A DNA stretch of 64,000 bases, from the NCBI GenBank assembly GCA_033557465.1, contig CM066035.1, positions 924,382,522 through 924,446,521 on the forward strand, given 5' to 3'. The notes under the pieces were generated by a model. That model ran no database searches, was not told the origin of the DNA, and worked only from the letters and a program-made list of their open reading frames with translations. The position numbers were made by a program, and so were the translations under genes. Positions 12,488 through 23,479 of the stretch are shown in pieces. Every line of letters starts with the position of its first letter. The first letter of the stretch is position 1. The DNA is from Ichthyophis bannanicus (taxonomy: Eukaryota; Chordata; Amphibia; Gymnophiona; Ichthyophiidae).

Positions 12488-12637
12488 TTCCTTATCGTCA
12501 CTCCAGTCCAGTCCCTTTACTTCTGGGTTGCGTAACCCTTCCAGCAGCTTGGAGGCTGAGTCAAACCCTTTTGAGGTTGGTTAGGTATAAATACCTCTGG
12601 CACCACCCCTAATCCCCAGTATTCTCAGCCTCCAAGC
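12488..12637 (+). repeat. Left inverted terminal repeat of B1
   Basis: About 150 bp that pair with 18356-18522 in inverted orientation, including a TATAAATACC stretch and the GGTGTGGT-like end facing inward. Part of it (12526-12560) also pairs with 12624-12658, just inside the element, forming a local stem-loop. Confidence 0.85.
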
Positions 12638-13526
12638 AGCTGGAGGGTTCCGTAAGCCAAGGGCTTACTGGAGTCTCCCTTGTAGTCCCCTTATTGGAGA
12701 TTTATAATTTATTTATAATTTATTTATAATTTTATTTATAATTTTATTTAAGGTTTGCTGTTCAATTTAATTTTTCTGCAGTTGTAGTTAGTGCCCCTTT
12801 AAGCCTTTCTTGCTCCTTGCTCCCTCCCCCCTCCCTCCCTCTACCCTCCGGAGTTCGAGCTCAAGCTCTCTGCCTGCAAGGCCCCCTCCTTACCGGTGGC
12901 GGGGGTGCTAGGGAAGGGACTCCCTCTCCAAAGAGGCTTGCCGGCAGCAGGGGGTGGATCGTGGAAGCCCTACAGCCCGGCGGCTCTCTGTCTTCAGCTC
13001 CGGCCTCTTCCGCCTCGCGCCGAAGCCCTCAGGCGGCTGAGCGCTTGAGGTTACAACGCGCCCTCCCTCCGCGCTCCCGGCTTAGCGAAACAGCTCGGGA
13101 GCAGCTGGAGGTTGCAGTCGGCGGCGGGATCGCTCCGTATCGGCAGTGCGGGACGGCGGTGTAAGCCGAGACGCCGGGTCCCGGCCTGCACTCCACGTGG
13201 CTGAGGCCCAGCCACGTGTAGTATCCCGCAGACAACTCTTCACCTCGGAGATCTGCGATAATCATAGGAGCCGGGAAAACGCAAGTACAGGGGTTTTTTT
13301 CCCCCTCCTGTTTTGATATATTTGCATTGGGCCAGTTTTAACTTACTTATTTATGATTTTATTTATAATTTAATTTTTAACTTATTTTTAGCTTCATTTT
13401 CAGCTCATCTACTTTGCTTCTGTTTCATTTTATTTTATCGGAGAGTGTGGGGGGAGGAAGTTTGGGGTCTCACGGGAGTGAGTTAGAGTTATTTCCTTTT
13501 ATTTCACTTGGTTCTGGTGGAAAACT

Positions 13527-15046
13527 ATGTCCAAGCTCCGATGCCCCTCTTGTGGCACCCGCAGGGGCTCGGCCTCTGAGGCAGGGGTCTGCAGGGCTTG
13601 TGCTGCAGAAGCTGCCTCGGTAGAGCACGGCATTCAATTGGCTGCTTCTCACGCTAATGAGAACCCAGTGGAGCATGTGGAGGGCGAAAGAGCCCTGCAT
13701 CCCTCCGCCCTCAACATCAGAATTCCCCACTCCATCTCTGTCCTCTCTCTCCCCTGCCCTTGGAGAAGAGGGTCCTTCTGACCTTTTTTCTCCCGAATTT
13801 GTCCTCCTGCTGCACAAGGCCTACTGCATGCGCAAGCAGGGGCTCGGGGCAGGAGGCCAGAGCTCAGGGAAGGAAGACCTGGGGATTAATCCAGGGAAGT
13901 CCGCCCCCCAGGATCCCGGCATCCCAGGGGGGCCAGCTTCTAAACGCGCGCGACTAGCGAGTGAAGAACCGTTCTCTTCCCCCTCCTCACGACGTTCAGG
14001 AGGAGGAGTTCTCCGACAAGGAGATAGGGGATGAGGAGGAGGAGCTCGAGGAAGGAGAGCTTCCGGAGGAGGAACAATCCCGCATAGTGCGGGTTTTTCG
14101 CCGGGAGGAGCTCCCGGGGCTAATCGGTGAGTCTCTAAAGGCCCTCAAGGTAGCTTCAGACACACAAGCAGATGACGAAGCGCTGGAGGATCCCCTGATC
14201 CAAGCAGTCAGAAGGTCTCAACGGGTATTCCCTTTACACAGGGTCGTCCGCCAGATGATCCAGGAAGAGTGGAACCAGCCTGAATCTTCCCTGAGGGGAG
14301 TGCGATCTATGACACGCCTCTATCCAGTACCAGATGCGGACAGAGAATTGCTGAAGTCGCCCAAGGTGGATGCGGCCGTATCTGCAGTTACTAAGAAGAC
14401 GACTATCCCAGTGGAAGGTAGCGCGGCCCTCAGGGATTCTCAGGACAGAAAAATGGACACATTACTAAAGCAGGCCTTTGATGTTAGTGCCCTCGCCTTA
14501 CAGGCTTCGGTTTCTGGAGCCTGGGTAGCTCGGGCTTGCCTAAGGTGGTCCCAACAACTTCAGCTGTCGGAAGGTTCCGCAGGAGACGGGCAACCAATGG
14601 CAGCTAGGTTGGAATCAGGAGCAGCCTACCTGGCAGATAGTCAATACGATCTTATCAGGAGCCTAGCTAAGAACATGGCATCTGTGATCGCAGCTAGGCG
14701 CTGTTTATGGCTACGCAATTGGGCAGCCGACTCTTCTTCAAAGGCTCGCCTGGGTCGTCTTCCTTTTAAGGGGAAGTTGCTATTCGGTGAGGACCTAGAA
14801 AAGCTAGTGAAGGACCTGGGCGAATCCAAGGGGGGCAGACTTCCGGAGGACAGACCGAAGCAGCCTCGCCTCCCAGCGCCCTCCCGCAGTCTGCCAAGAG
14901 ACTCTCGGAGGTTTCGGCCTTCCAGAACAAGCTCCTTTCCTAAGGGTCGCTTTCCGACCAGGGGGTCAGGCTTTAAGGGGTTTCGAGGAGCAGGGAGAGG
15001 TTTTGGAGCCTCTACCTCTTTCTCGGGACCTAGAAAATCGCAATGA
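13527..15046 (+). pseudogene. Frameshifted gag-like gene of B1
   Basis: Starts with MSKLRCPSC, giving two CxxC pairs (a likely zinc-binding module) as in B2. Reading changes frame near 13755 and again near 13985, so the ORF is broken in the N-terminal third. The remainder (13961-15046) is open. It has a very acidic EEEELEEGELPEEE block followed by RIVRVFRREELPGL, then a helical region (SPKVDAAVSAVTKKT; VEGSAALRDSQDRKMD; ASVSGAWVARACLRW), and an Arg/Gly/Phe-rich basic tail that may bind RNA. This central block is the best conserved part across lineages B and C. The structural role is inferred from position. Confidence 0.8.
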
Positions 15047-16977
15047 GATAGAAGGGGTCCGGACGGGCGAATTACCCTTGGGGGGACGTCTAAGGCTATT
15101 TCTTCCCGCCTGGACCCGGGTCACTTCCGATCAGTGGGTCCTGGAAGTGATCAGAGAAGGTTATGCCCTCGAATTTGGAAAACAGATTCTTCCAGCCTTT
15201 ATTCAATCCCCCTGCGGCTCTCCGACAAAGAGGAAAGCTATAGAAGCCACCCTGTCAAGACTGGTAGCGCTCGGGGCGGTGACCCCGGTCCCACCAGACC
15301 AATACGGCTCCGGTCGGTACTCCATTTATTTTGTAGTCCCAAAAAAGGAAGGCTCCTTTCGTCCTATCCTAGACCTAAAACAGGTCAATCGCTGTCTCAA
15401 GGTACCCCATTTCCGAATGGAAACCCTGAAGTCAGTCATTTCGGCCGTAAGGGCCGGGGAGTTTCTCACAGCTCTCGACCTGACGGAAGCGTACTTGCAC
15501 ATTCCGGTCCGAAGATCTCATCAACAGTTCCTGAGGTTCGCGGTACCAAGAGGTCATTTCCAATTTCAGGCGCTGCCCTTTGGTTTAGCCACGGCTCCCA
15601 GGACCTTTACCAAAGTAATGGTGGTGGTGGCTGCCTTCCTACGAAGGGAAGGAATCCTGGTGCACCCATACCTGGACGATTGGCTGATCAGGGCGAAATC
15701 AGAGGAGGAAAGTCGCTCGGCTACAGCCAGAGTAGTAGAGGTCATGGAGGAGTTAGGGTGGATAATCAATCGGTCAAAAAGCAAGTTGATACCTGCTCAG
15801 GAACTCGAATACCTCGGGGCAAGATTCGACACCAGAGGAGGAAGGGTGTTCCTACCCCGAAAACGGGCAAAGGATCTAAGGTCTCTCGTGACACAGTTCC
15901 TGGAAAGACGGAACCCCTCAGCGTGGCTTTACCTTCAATTATTGGGTACCATGGCGGCGACAATAGAGGTAGTTCCCTGGGCCAGAGCCCACATGAGGCC
16001 CCTACAACGCTCCTTGTTACGTCGTTGGTCGCCTCAGAATCATCCCTTGTCCACTCCTCTACCCTGCGCACCTCGAACCAGGGAAGCTCTCTGGTGGTGG
16101 AGGTGTCCGAAGAACCTAGAATGCGGGACACCTCTCGAAACTCCACAGTGGATCCTGCTTACAACGGACGCCAGCCTGTCGGGCTGGGGAGCCCATTGCC
16201 AGGGACAGTTTGCTCAGGGCCTTTGGTCTCCGGTGGAGTCGCAATGGTCCATCAACAGGCTGGAGTTACGAGCAGTTACTCTGGCGCTCAAGACGCTCGA
16301 GCCTCTAGTGAGGAAGAACGCAATTCGCGTCCTCTCAGACAATGTCACCACGGTGGCTTACATCAACCGGCAGGGGGGGACGAGCAGTCCCGCCCTAGAG
16401 AAGGAGGCGTCCAGCCTGTTCCAGTGGGCCGAGACCCGGTTATTAGCCCTCTCAGCTCAACACGTGGCCGGCACGGACAACGTCACAGCGGATTACCTCA
16501 GCAGGTTCAAGGTCGACCAGGGAGAGTGGGAGCTGGATCAGGAAATCTTCAACCGGATTGTCTCCCTCTGGGGCCCCCCCAATCATGGATCTCATGGCCC
16601 GCTACTCGTCGGCCAAGGCAAATCGTTTTTTCAGCAGAAGAAAGGAAAGGATGTCCGAAGGCCTGGATGCCCTAGCCCAGAGGTGGCCCTCCGGGGGTCT
16701 TCTCTACGTATTCCCTCCTTGGGCCTTGATCGGGAGGGTGCTTCAGAGGGTCGAATCCCACCAAGGCTTGGTCATCTTCATTGCCCCAGATTGGCCTCGC
16801 CGCCCGTGGTATGCGGACCTAGTGAGATTGGCGGTCGACCAACCATTCCATCTTCCCTGCAAGAAGGACCTTCTCAGACAGGGGCCCCTGCTGATGCCTC
16901 ACGTGGATCGATTCTCGCTTACGGCATGGCTATTGAAAGGGCGAGGCTTCGGAAGCGGGGATACTCAGGTTCAGTGA
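15003..16977 (+). pseudogene. RT / RNase H / methyltransferase-like gene of B1, one frameshift
   Basis: The RT frame lies +1 to gag and overlaps its 3' end; no ATG is seen at the start. Visible motifs are LDLKQVNR, ALDLTEAYLHI (catalytic Asp), LPFGLATAP and YLDDWLI (about residues 223-226 of the open frame). RNase H follows with TTDASLSGWG, RLELRAV and LSDN. Near 16570 an extra C in a run of seven shifts the frame. As a result the methyltransferase-like domain (IMDLMARYSSAKANRF; YVFPPWALIGRVL) continues in another frame to 16977, while the original frame runs on into the recombinase. The product would be copied into circular element DNA in an intact copy; here it is broken. Confidence 0.85.
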
Positions 16978-17989
16978 TTGCAACCTTGCTGAGCGCGCGG
17001 AAGCGCTCCACTTGTCTTTCCTACGTGAGGGTGTGGCGCATTTTCGAAGCCTGGTGTACGGAACGCCAGAAGAAACCCTTTTCAGCCTCCATCCCAGAGA
17101 TTCTAGAGTTCTTGCAAGCGGGTTTTGAGAAAGGCCTTGCTCACAGCTCCCTACGGGTCCAGCTGGCAGCCATCTCTTGCTATAGAGGCAAGGTCCGGGG
17201 GAAGTCCTTGGGAGTCCACCCGGACGTGACCAGGTTCCTGAGAGCAGTTAGTCGCCTGCGCCCCCAGAAAAGATTGATAATCCCCCCCTGGGACCTTAAC
17301 CTGGTGTTAAATGCCTTGACCAAAGAACCTTTCGAACCAATAATGGATGCCTCACTTAAAGATTTGACGTTGAAGACGGTCTTCTTGGTAGCTATCTGCT
17401 CAGCAAGACGCGTTTCCGAGCTCCAGGCTCTGTCCTCCCAGCCTCCCTTTCTCTCCTTCTTTAAGGACAAGGTGGTTTTACGAACAGTCCCTTCCTTCCT
17501 CCCCAAGGTGATATCGCCTTTCCATCTGAACCAGCCGGTTTCGCTGCCTGCATTCCCAGCTGCCAGGCGGGGAGAGAAGGATGGCATTCTACGTCGCCTA
17601 GATGTACGCAGAGCACTGAAGCGTTACCTCTCACGCACGGCCCCCTTCAGAAGGTCCGAACGTTTGTTCATTCAGTTTGGGGGCCCCCACAAGGGGGAGG
17701 CCGCGGCCAAGGCATCCATCTCTAGATGATCAGAGAAGCCATCTCTTCCGCCTATATCCTGAAGGGGAAACAGTCCCCGGCAGGCCTGCGGGCCCACTCC
17801 ACACGGGCGCAGGCTGCTTCCTGGGCTGAGTCCAGCCTGGTTCCGCCAGTTGATATTTGCAGGGCGGCAACTTGGTCCTCGCTGCATACCTTTACCAAGC
17901 ACTACAGGCTGAATGTGCAGAGGTCTACGGATGCTAGCTTTGGGGACGCGGTCATTCGTTCCGGCATAGCGAACCCCACCCAGGTTTGA
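16872..17989 (+). pseudogene. Tyrosine recombinase gene of B1, one-base deletion
   Basis: The recombinase domain shows LRKRGYSGSV and TCLSYVRVWRIFEAWC in the core-binding part, then SARRVSEL (first catalytic Arg). A missing base at about 17727 creates a stop and shifts the catalytic C-terminus into another frame. There, the HSTR segment (His and second Arg), AATWSS (Trp) and KHYRLN (Tyr nucleophile) are all still present. Because of the extra C near 16570, this frame is fused to RT in one 908-codon ORF (15003-17729), an artefact of mutation rather than a natural fusion. Confidence 0.85.
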
Positions 17990-18004
17990 ACTGCTCGGTT
18001 ACAT

Positions 18005-18102
18005 CCCAGAAGTAAAGGGACTGGACTGGAGTGACGATAAGGAAGAATTAATTAGTCCTTACCTGCTAATTAGTGTTCCTGAAGGAACGACAGTCCAGTC
18101 CC
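18005..18102 (+). repeat. Internal complementary region of B1
   Basis: The first half reverse-complements the left end (CCCAGAAGTAAAGGG...GATAAGGAA) and the second half reverse-complements the right end. It preserves CAGGTAAGG (complement of 18058-18067) where the right end itself now reads CAGATAAGG, so the right end has mutated since insertion. Confidence 0.88.
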
Positions 18103-18355
18103 TGATCCCACCCGGGCTACGGTGATTATAGCGGAACGATTCCGGGGCAGAGGCGGAAGGAGTCCTGGATGGCATGGGGCAGGTGAGCCGGGGGGGGCGG
18201 GAAGGCTGGGGCAGCCTCTGGTTATACCTTCCCGTCCTGTCCCACTTCTCCTGGTCCCCGCACGTTTCTATTCCTACATTAGTTTAAAAAAAAAAAAAAA
18301 AAAAAAAAGGTTTTACAGTTAATGGTTTTTGTTCATTAAGTCTGCTTTGTCAATA

Positions 18356-18522
18356 GATTACTGGGGATTAGGGGTGGTGCCAGAGGTATTTATACCTAAC
18401 CAACCTCAAAAGGGTTTGACTCAGCCTCCAAGCTGCTGGAAGGGTTACGCAACCCAGAAGTAAAGGGACTGGACTGTCGTTCCTTCAGGAACACTAATTA
18501 GCAGATAAGGACTAATTAATTC
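18356..18522 (+). repeat. Right inverted terminal repeat of B1
   Basis: Inverse of 12488-12637. It is preceded by a 23-nt poly(A) run at 18286-18308 in the spacer between the internal complementary region and the terminal repeat; B2 has a comparable run at 31587-31606. Confidence 0.85.
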
Positions 18523-21280
18523 TTACCTTCAGCCCATCCAACAACTGGAGTTAATCAGAGCTCTCCTTGATACAACTCTGGCAAAGGCCTTTCTCCTACT
18601 GAATAGATTCCAGAGATTGATGGCCTTGGTATACAATACCCAGAGGAGTCTGCAGGCAACTCGTAGGATACTGGCCATGCTTGGCTACATGGCCTCCACA
18701 GTGCACATTACACCCCTGGCACATCTGGGGGCACCAGCTACCTCAAGGACGAGTGCACCTTGTCCAGTCCCTGCATTGATGGTTGGGTCCTCAGAATCTG
18801 CTCAGGGGGCCTCCCTTTTCAGCAGGCATCACTGCAGAAGATGCTGACTGTGGACTCCTCCAAGCTTGGTTGGGGGAGGGGGTCCATCTGGATGGCCTTC
18901 ACACTCAAGGCATCTACTGAACAGGAGAGCCTACACTAGATACATTTCTTGGAGCTGCGAGCCATAGTGAATGCCCTCAGGGCTTTATGGGATCACCTGG
19001 CCAATGAATCAGAATAATCAGGTCATCATGTACTTTTGGTTTATTTTATTTAACAATTTTTCTATACTGCCTTCTCATTTAATCAAGGCGGTTTACATTG
19101 AAACTCAAACTGTTATATATAACTTGCATATGAAACATGATTGAAACTAATTTCAAGGAGAACAAGGAGGGGGAACAAGCGGGAGGTGTGGAATTGCACA
19201 ACATATATACAGTAGAACAAATGATTGAGATTGCTTGTGAAGTGTGTACATTAGTCTGGAGGTTACTGGAGAAGTTTGGTGTCTCCACCAAAGTATTCAA
19301 TGTCTTGAGCTGCTTCCTGAAGTCTTTGAGGTGGTTCTCAGACCTTCAGGAAGGGAGTTCAGATAGCTGGGGCAGCAAGTGAAGGAGCCCTTTTTGCAGT
19401 GGAGTTGATGACCTTGGTGAATAAGCTGGGTGTAGGTATGGTATTTATGGTGCTATGTCTTGGTCTCTTAAAGGGCTTGGTACCTATCATCAGGCCTTGT
19501 AAAATATCGGCTGTTTTTAATTTTAAAGATGGTGAGAGCAAATTTATATTTGGCACGGGAAGGGATTGGAAGCCAGTGTAGCTGATTTAAGAGGGGGGTT
19601 ATGTGGTCATGTTGGTATGATCTAGTGATTCGGGCAGCAGTATTTTGAACTAGTTGCAGGGGATGGATGGTTTGTTTGGGGAGACCTTGGAAAAGGACAT
19701 TACACTGGTCCAGAGAGGGTGTTATGATGGCCTGACATACTATGTAAACAAGGGGGTACAGGGCCATATCTCCTGTGTTGGAAGGCAGTCCATTTGTGGA
19801 AGTTTGTCATCACTCAGTGTGGAGTTAAAGGCCATGTAGCTGCCAGGGGAGTAGAGTATCCTAGCAAACCAGCTGAGCTGTGTCCTCCAGCCACATAGAT
19901 GGACTCTGGACAGGGCATCACGGCCCAGATCTTTTTGGAAGTGGGGTACACCCAAGGTATTTTTGCCACTCAATACAACTCCCAAGTAGCTCTGTTCTGC
20001 ACCAGGGTCACCTTGTGCAGAAGGCTGGCTCTGGATGCTTTCCTCTGGGGGGGAGAGTCTGCTATACACATTCTGTCATACCAAAGACCCTGCTAAAGCT
20101 CCAAAACAAATGGTGTCAATGATTCTTATCACACCTTAATGGCCCAGGCAGCCATGGTGTCCCCTTTATGCTTCAGCTTTCCCAGTGGTAGCTTCTGCAG
20201 TTGGGCTGTACCCCAAACTTCCTTGCAGGATGCTGCTGCACCCCAATGTCAGATCTTTGGCCCAAACTGCATGGATTTTGAGAGGCTAGTCCTAGAGCTT
20301 AACCTGCCCAGTGGCATAACAGATGTTCGGTTGGCCTCTAGGAGGCCCTCAATGAGAAGGTCTTGTGCCTTCAAATGGAAGAGATTTTCTTCCTGGTGTG
20401 CAGCACAGCTGTTGGATCTCTCTAATTCTGTTGACAACCTCCCTGAGTACTTCTTGCACCTCGAGTCTGATATCAAATGTCAGGGTCCACCTCAGCACAA
20501 TTGGGGCCTACCATTTTGGTTTGGACAGTCCACATCTACTCTGCCTTTGGTTTGCTTCATGTGAGGCTTGCTCCTCTCAAGACCTCCCTTCAGGCCTCTG
20601 ACTGTGGCTTGGAACCTCAGTGTGGTTTTGGCGCAGCTCATGTTAGCTCCTTTTGAGCCGCTTGGCTCCTGCCTGTTTGAAGTTCTTGATCTGTGGAAGG
20701 TCTTAGTCCTGGTGGCAGTTACCTTGGCGCACCATGTTAGTGAGCTCCAGGCTCTAGTGGCTCATCCACCATACATCAGGTTCCATCATAATAGTGGTCT
20801 TGCACTTGCCTTGATTCCTCCCAAAGGGGATATCTGCTTTCTATCTTAATCGGTTGTTCTGGTTTTCTCTTTCAGAGGCCTCCATGCCTGTAGAGGGGAA
20901 GCAGCATTGCACACATGACTGCAGGCAAGTCTTGGTCTTTACCTAGAGCAGACAGACCCATCAAAAGTCCATCTAGCTGTTTGTCTCTTGACCCTAGCAA
21001 GCTAGAAGCTGCCATTTCCAAACACACTTTGTTTGGCTGGTGGACTGCATGTCTTTCATTTATGCCTAGGCTGGCCTGAGCCTTGATGGTCATGTCACAG
21101 TTCACTATCTCAGCAATGGCTGCATCGGTAGCCAGCTTGTGCTCAGTCTCCATGGAAGAGATCTGCAGGTCTGCAATGTGATCATCTTCCCATACATTCA
21201 CATCTCATTACTGTTTGGATGGGGATTTCAGATGTGACAGCAACTTTGGCCAACCTGTATTCTGGAATTTCTTTGGGGAT
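18523..21280 (+). pseudogene. RT end, RNase H, methyltransferase-like and recombinase pseudogenes of A-old2
   Basis: Resumes with the RT thumb and runs into RNase H, which is split after QVIMYF by the L2 fragment at 19036-19740 and continues at VNKGVQG. The methyltransferase-like part is at about 19900-20250. The recombinase follows at about 20310-21280 with RRSCAFKWKRFSSWC and AHHVSELQALVAHPP; the catalytic Arg of the SARR motif is His here. Multiple frameshifts. Confidence 0.7.
19036..19740 (-). mobile_element. L2-clade LINE 3' fragment
   Basis: The minus strand encodes the C-terminal part of an L2-type reverse transcriptase protein (LVQNTAARITRSYQHDHITP, then LLNQLHWLPIPSRAKYKFAL), with the 3' end at about 19036-19090 containing the TATACTGCC...GGCGGTTTACA tail. 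It sits inside the RNase H of A-old2 and is 5' truncated. Confidence 0.78.
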
Positions 21281-21820
21281 TAGTCATCTCCATTCCCCCA
21301 AGCCCTACTGTCTGTCCAGGCTACCAAATTAAAGTCAAACCTCGGCATAAATGTTCTTGAATGACACTGAAGAAGCTGATTCAGAGGAGTTCTCCTTTGA
21401 GGGACTGCCAGTGCTGTACATAATTGATTCTCCAGTTCTTGTTCACATGCCCCTGTTGAGGTTTTTGAGCTCCTTGGTTTTCAGTAGCCTGTAGCTTGGA
21501 AGTTCCATATGTGAGGACTTCACTCCTTTTCCATGGAGAGAAGGTAGTTACCTGTAGCAGATGTTCTGTGGACAGCAGGAATAAGTCCTTGCAACCCTCC
21601 CACCTCCCCAAGGAGTGGTCTTCTGCTACAGCTTTATTATCCTACTGGAGAAGATGGTGCCATGGCAGGCAGGAAGATAGGTGCAGTGGAGCCTCTCAGA
21701 AGCTTCCAATAGAAGCTGGGGAGCGTTCCCACATGGGGCTCAGTCAGTGATGTCACCCATAAGTGAGGATTTAGTCCTGCTGTCCATGGAGAACACATGC
21801 TACAGGGGAATAACTACCTT

Positions 21821-23098
21821 TTTTCTCTTTGACTTGAATCAGACTACCTGCAATACATACAGAAAAGGATGGCATGGAGTTTGCCTGAGCAATCCATAGT
21901 GCAGCTGACTAGTTTATGCAAAACAGAGCGCTTATTGTAGTTGGCCCCACCCTCTCTCCAAGGAGATGGAGTGTGGCCATCTGATGGCAGTTCTGTAACC
22001 TCAGGCTGTCCCTTGGAAGCATCAGATTGGGCTATTATTGCCTCAGATACCAGCCTACAAGGCTGGGAGGCTCACTGTTTGGGTCAGTTTGTCCAGGAAC
22101 ATGGTCCCCATCCAATTAGATGCCAGTGATCTACCTGATTCTGGAGAAGTTCCAATCTCTCCTGGAGGGAAAAGTGATCCAAGTGTTCAGTTGACAGTGG
22201 GTGGCATACATTAAGCAGAAGGTGAAACTTCCAGTGCCATGTGGCACTTAACATGGCTGAGCTGTCATTGGGCAGAGATGCAGCTGGTTACCCTGTCAGC
22301 AACACACATCGCAGGCATAGACTGTGTAGACCAACTTTGAGCCAGAAAATCATGGAGCCTAGTGAAGTGGAAGTTAAGCCTTCATAAGTTCAGCCTCATA
22401 GTGCAGAGGTGGGAAAGTCCAGTATATCATCTTTATGGCTATGCAAAAGATAGCCATGGCGAAGAATTCTTCAACCACAGGAGGGATCTGGTGATGAACT
22501 TGGATGCCCTGCTTTTAGGAGTGGTCCCAGAAGGGACTTCCTCCATGGCCTTGAACCACCATCTGCATTGAATTAGTGCATGCAGGCTTGATTCTGGTGG
22601 CCACAGACTGAACTTGCAGGCCTTGATGTGTATCTCTTGACCCTTGGTAGGGTCCCCTCCCTCCTCCTGCAGCAGTGGCCCCTAATAATGGATCCCAGGC
22701 TCTTTCACTTACAGCCTGACCCTTCTTAAGCTGTCAAAGAATGAAGTGGTAGTGGACACTCTAAGGCCAAGAGGGTCTCTACATCCTTAGTTTTTGTGCA
22801 ATTCTAGAGACCTTTTTTGAGAGGTGGTGCTCATCTGTTCCTAGAGGCCAGTAATGTGGACAGTTGCTGTTTTTGTCCTTTTCTGGGCTGGACCAGAGCT
22901 TGGTCCTGACCTCATGTTTCAGGTGATGGCCCTGGTGTGTTACAGGGGTTGCATTCAAGGGATGTCATTTGTGGCACACCCTGATTGTCTCCCCCTTTCC
23001 TCAAGTGAATGAAGCAGATCCATCTGCCAGTGGTTCCTCAGTGAAGTCTCTCTGGTGTCAAAGGCACTGAAAGGCTGACTTTAGGTCATTTATAAGAC
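21821..23098 (+). mobile_element. DIRS remnant (lineage B/C-like): RNase H to recombinase start
   Basis: The frame at about 21960-22130 shows WAIIASDTSLQGWEAHCLGQ, an RNase H start of the B/C type. A methyltransferase-like piece (VQRWESPVYHL...HGEEFFNHRRD) lies at 22390-22500. At about 22920-22990 VMALVCYRGCIQGMSFVAHPD matches the recombinase VQLAAISCYRGKV region. It is cut at 23098 by A-old3 and appears to continue at 35863 and 39218. Confidence 0.65.
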
Positions 23099-23479
23099 TT
23101 CTCTGGGAACAAGCAGGGAGTCGGTCCTCACATATGGGTAATGTCTGCACCGATGGAGCCCTCGTGAAAGCATCCCCAGCTTTCAAAGAGCCTTTGGGAG
23201 ATGCCACCACTTATGCATGGGAAGGGTGCTCGGTCTCCTTTTTTTTTTTTTTTTTTTTTTCCTTCTGCAGCACCCTTCAGATGTCTGTCTGGTTTCCCCT
23301 GGAAAAAGTTGATTTTTCTCTTCCTGAGTTTTATACTCTCCAGTTGTGCACTGGTACTCTTCCCACCACCCAAGCTTCTTGCTTTCAGCATCAAGCCTCG
23401 GGTCCCTTTTCTTCCTCTTCCTTTTTGGTGCTTTTGCACCCTTTTTCCTAACTGGCAGCACTGTGGGTCTTCAACCTTG

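Larger units (their letters stand above)
12488..18522 (+). mobile_element. DIRS-type retrotransposon, lineage B (B1), near-complete
   Basis: A 6.0-kb element inserted into the RT of an old lineage A copy. The left end is TTCCTTATCG and the right end TAATTAATTC, both defined by the internal complementary region at 18005-18102. It has inverted terminal repeats, a gag-like ORF with two frameshifts, an RT/RNase H ORF with an extra C near 16570, and a recombinase with a one-base deletion near 17727. The coding part is more GC-rich than the flanks. The few lesions suggest a relatively recent but inactive copy. The interrupted A-type RT resumes at 18523 with no target duplication. Confidence 0.9.
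9351..21820 (+). mobile_element. Decayed lineage A DIRS element (A-old2), split by B1 and an L2 LINE
   Basis: The left part 9351-12487 carries a degraded left end, a gag with an internal 18-bp minisatellite, and the start of RT. B1 interrupts RT at 12488. RT resumes at 18523 (LGYMASTVHITPLAHL). An L2 LINE fragment interrupts RNase H at about 19036-19740. RNase H, methyltransferase-like and recombinase homology then run to about 21260. An internal complementary region lies at about 21505-21600 and a right end at 21640-21820. Order and spacing match A-full once the two insertions are discounted. Confidence 0.8.

Noticed and set aside
15566..16146. Minus-strand ORFs across RT of B1 (and similar in other copies)
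   Set aside because: Shadow frames of a conserved coding region on the plus strand.
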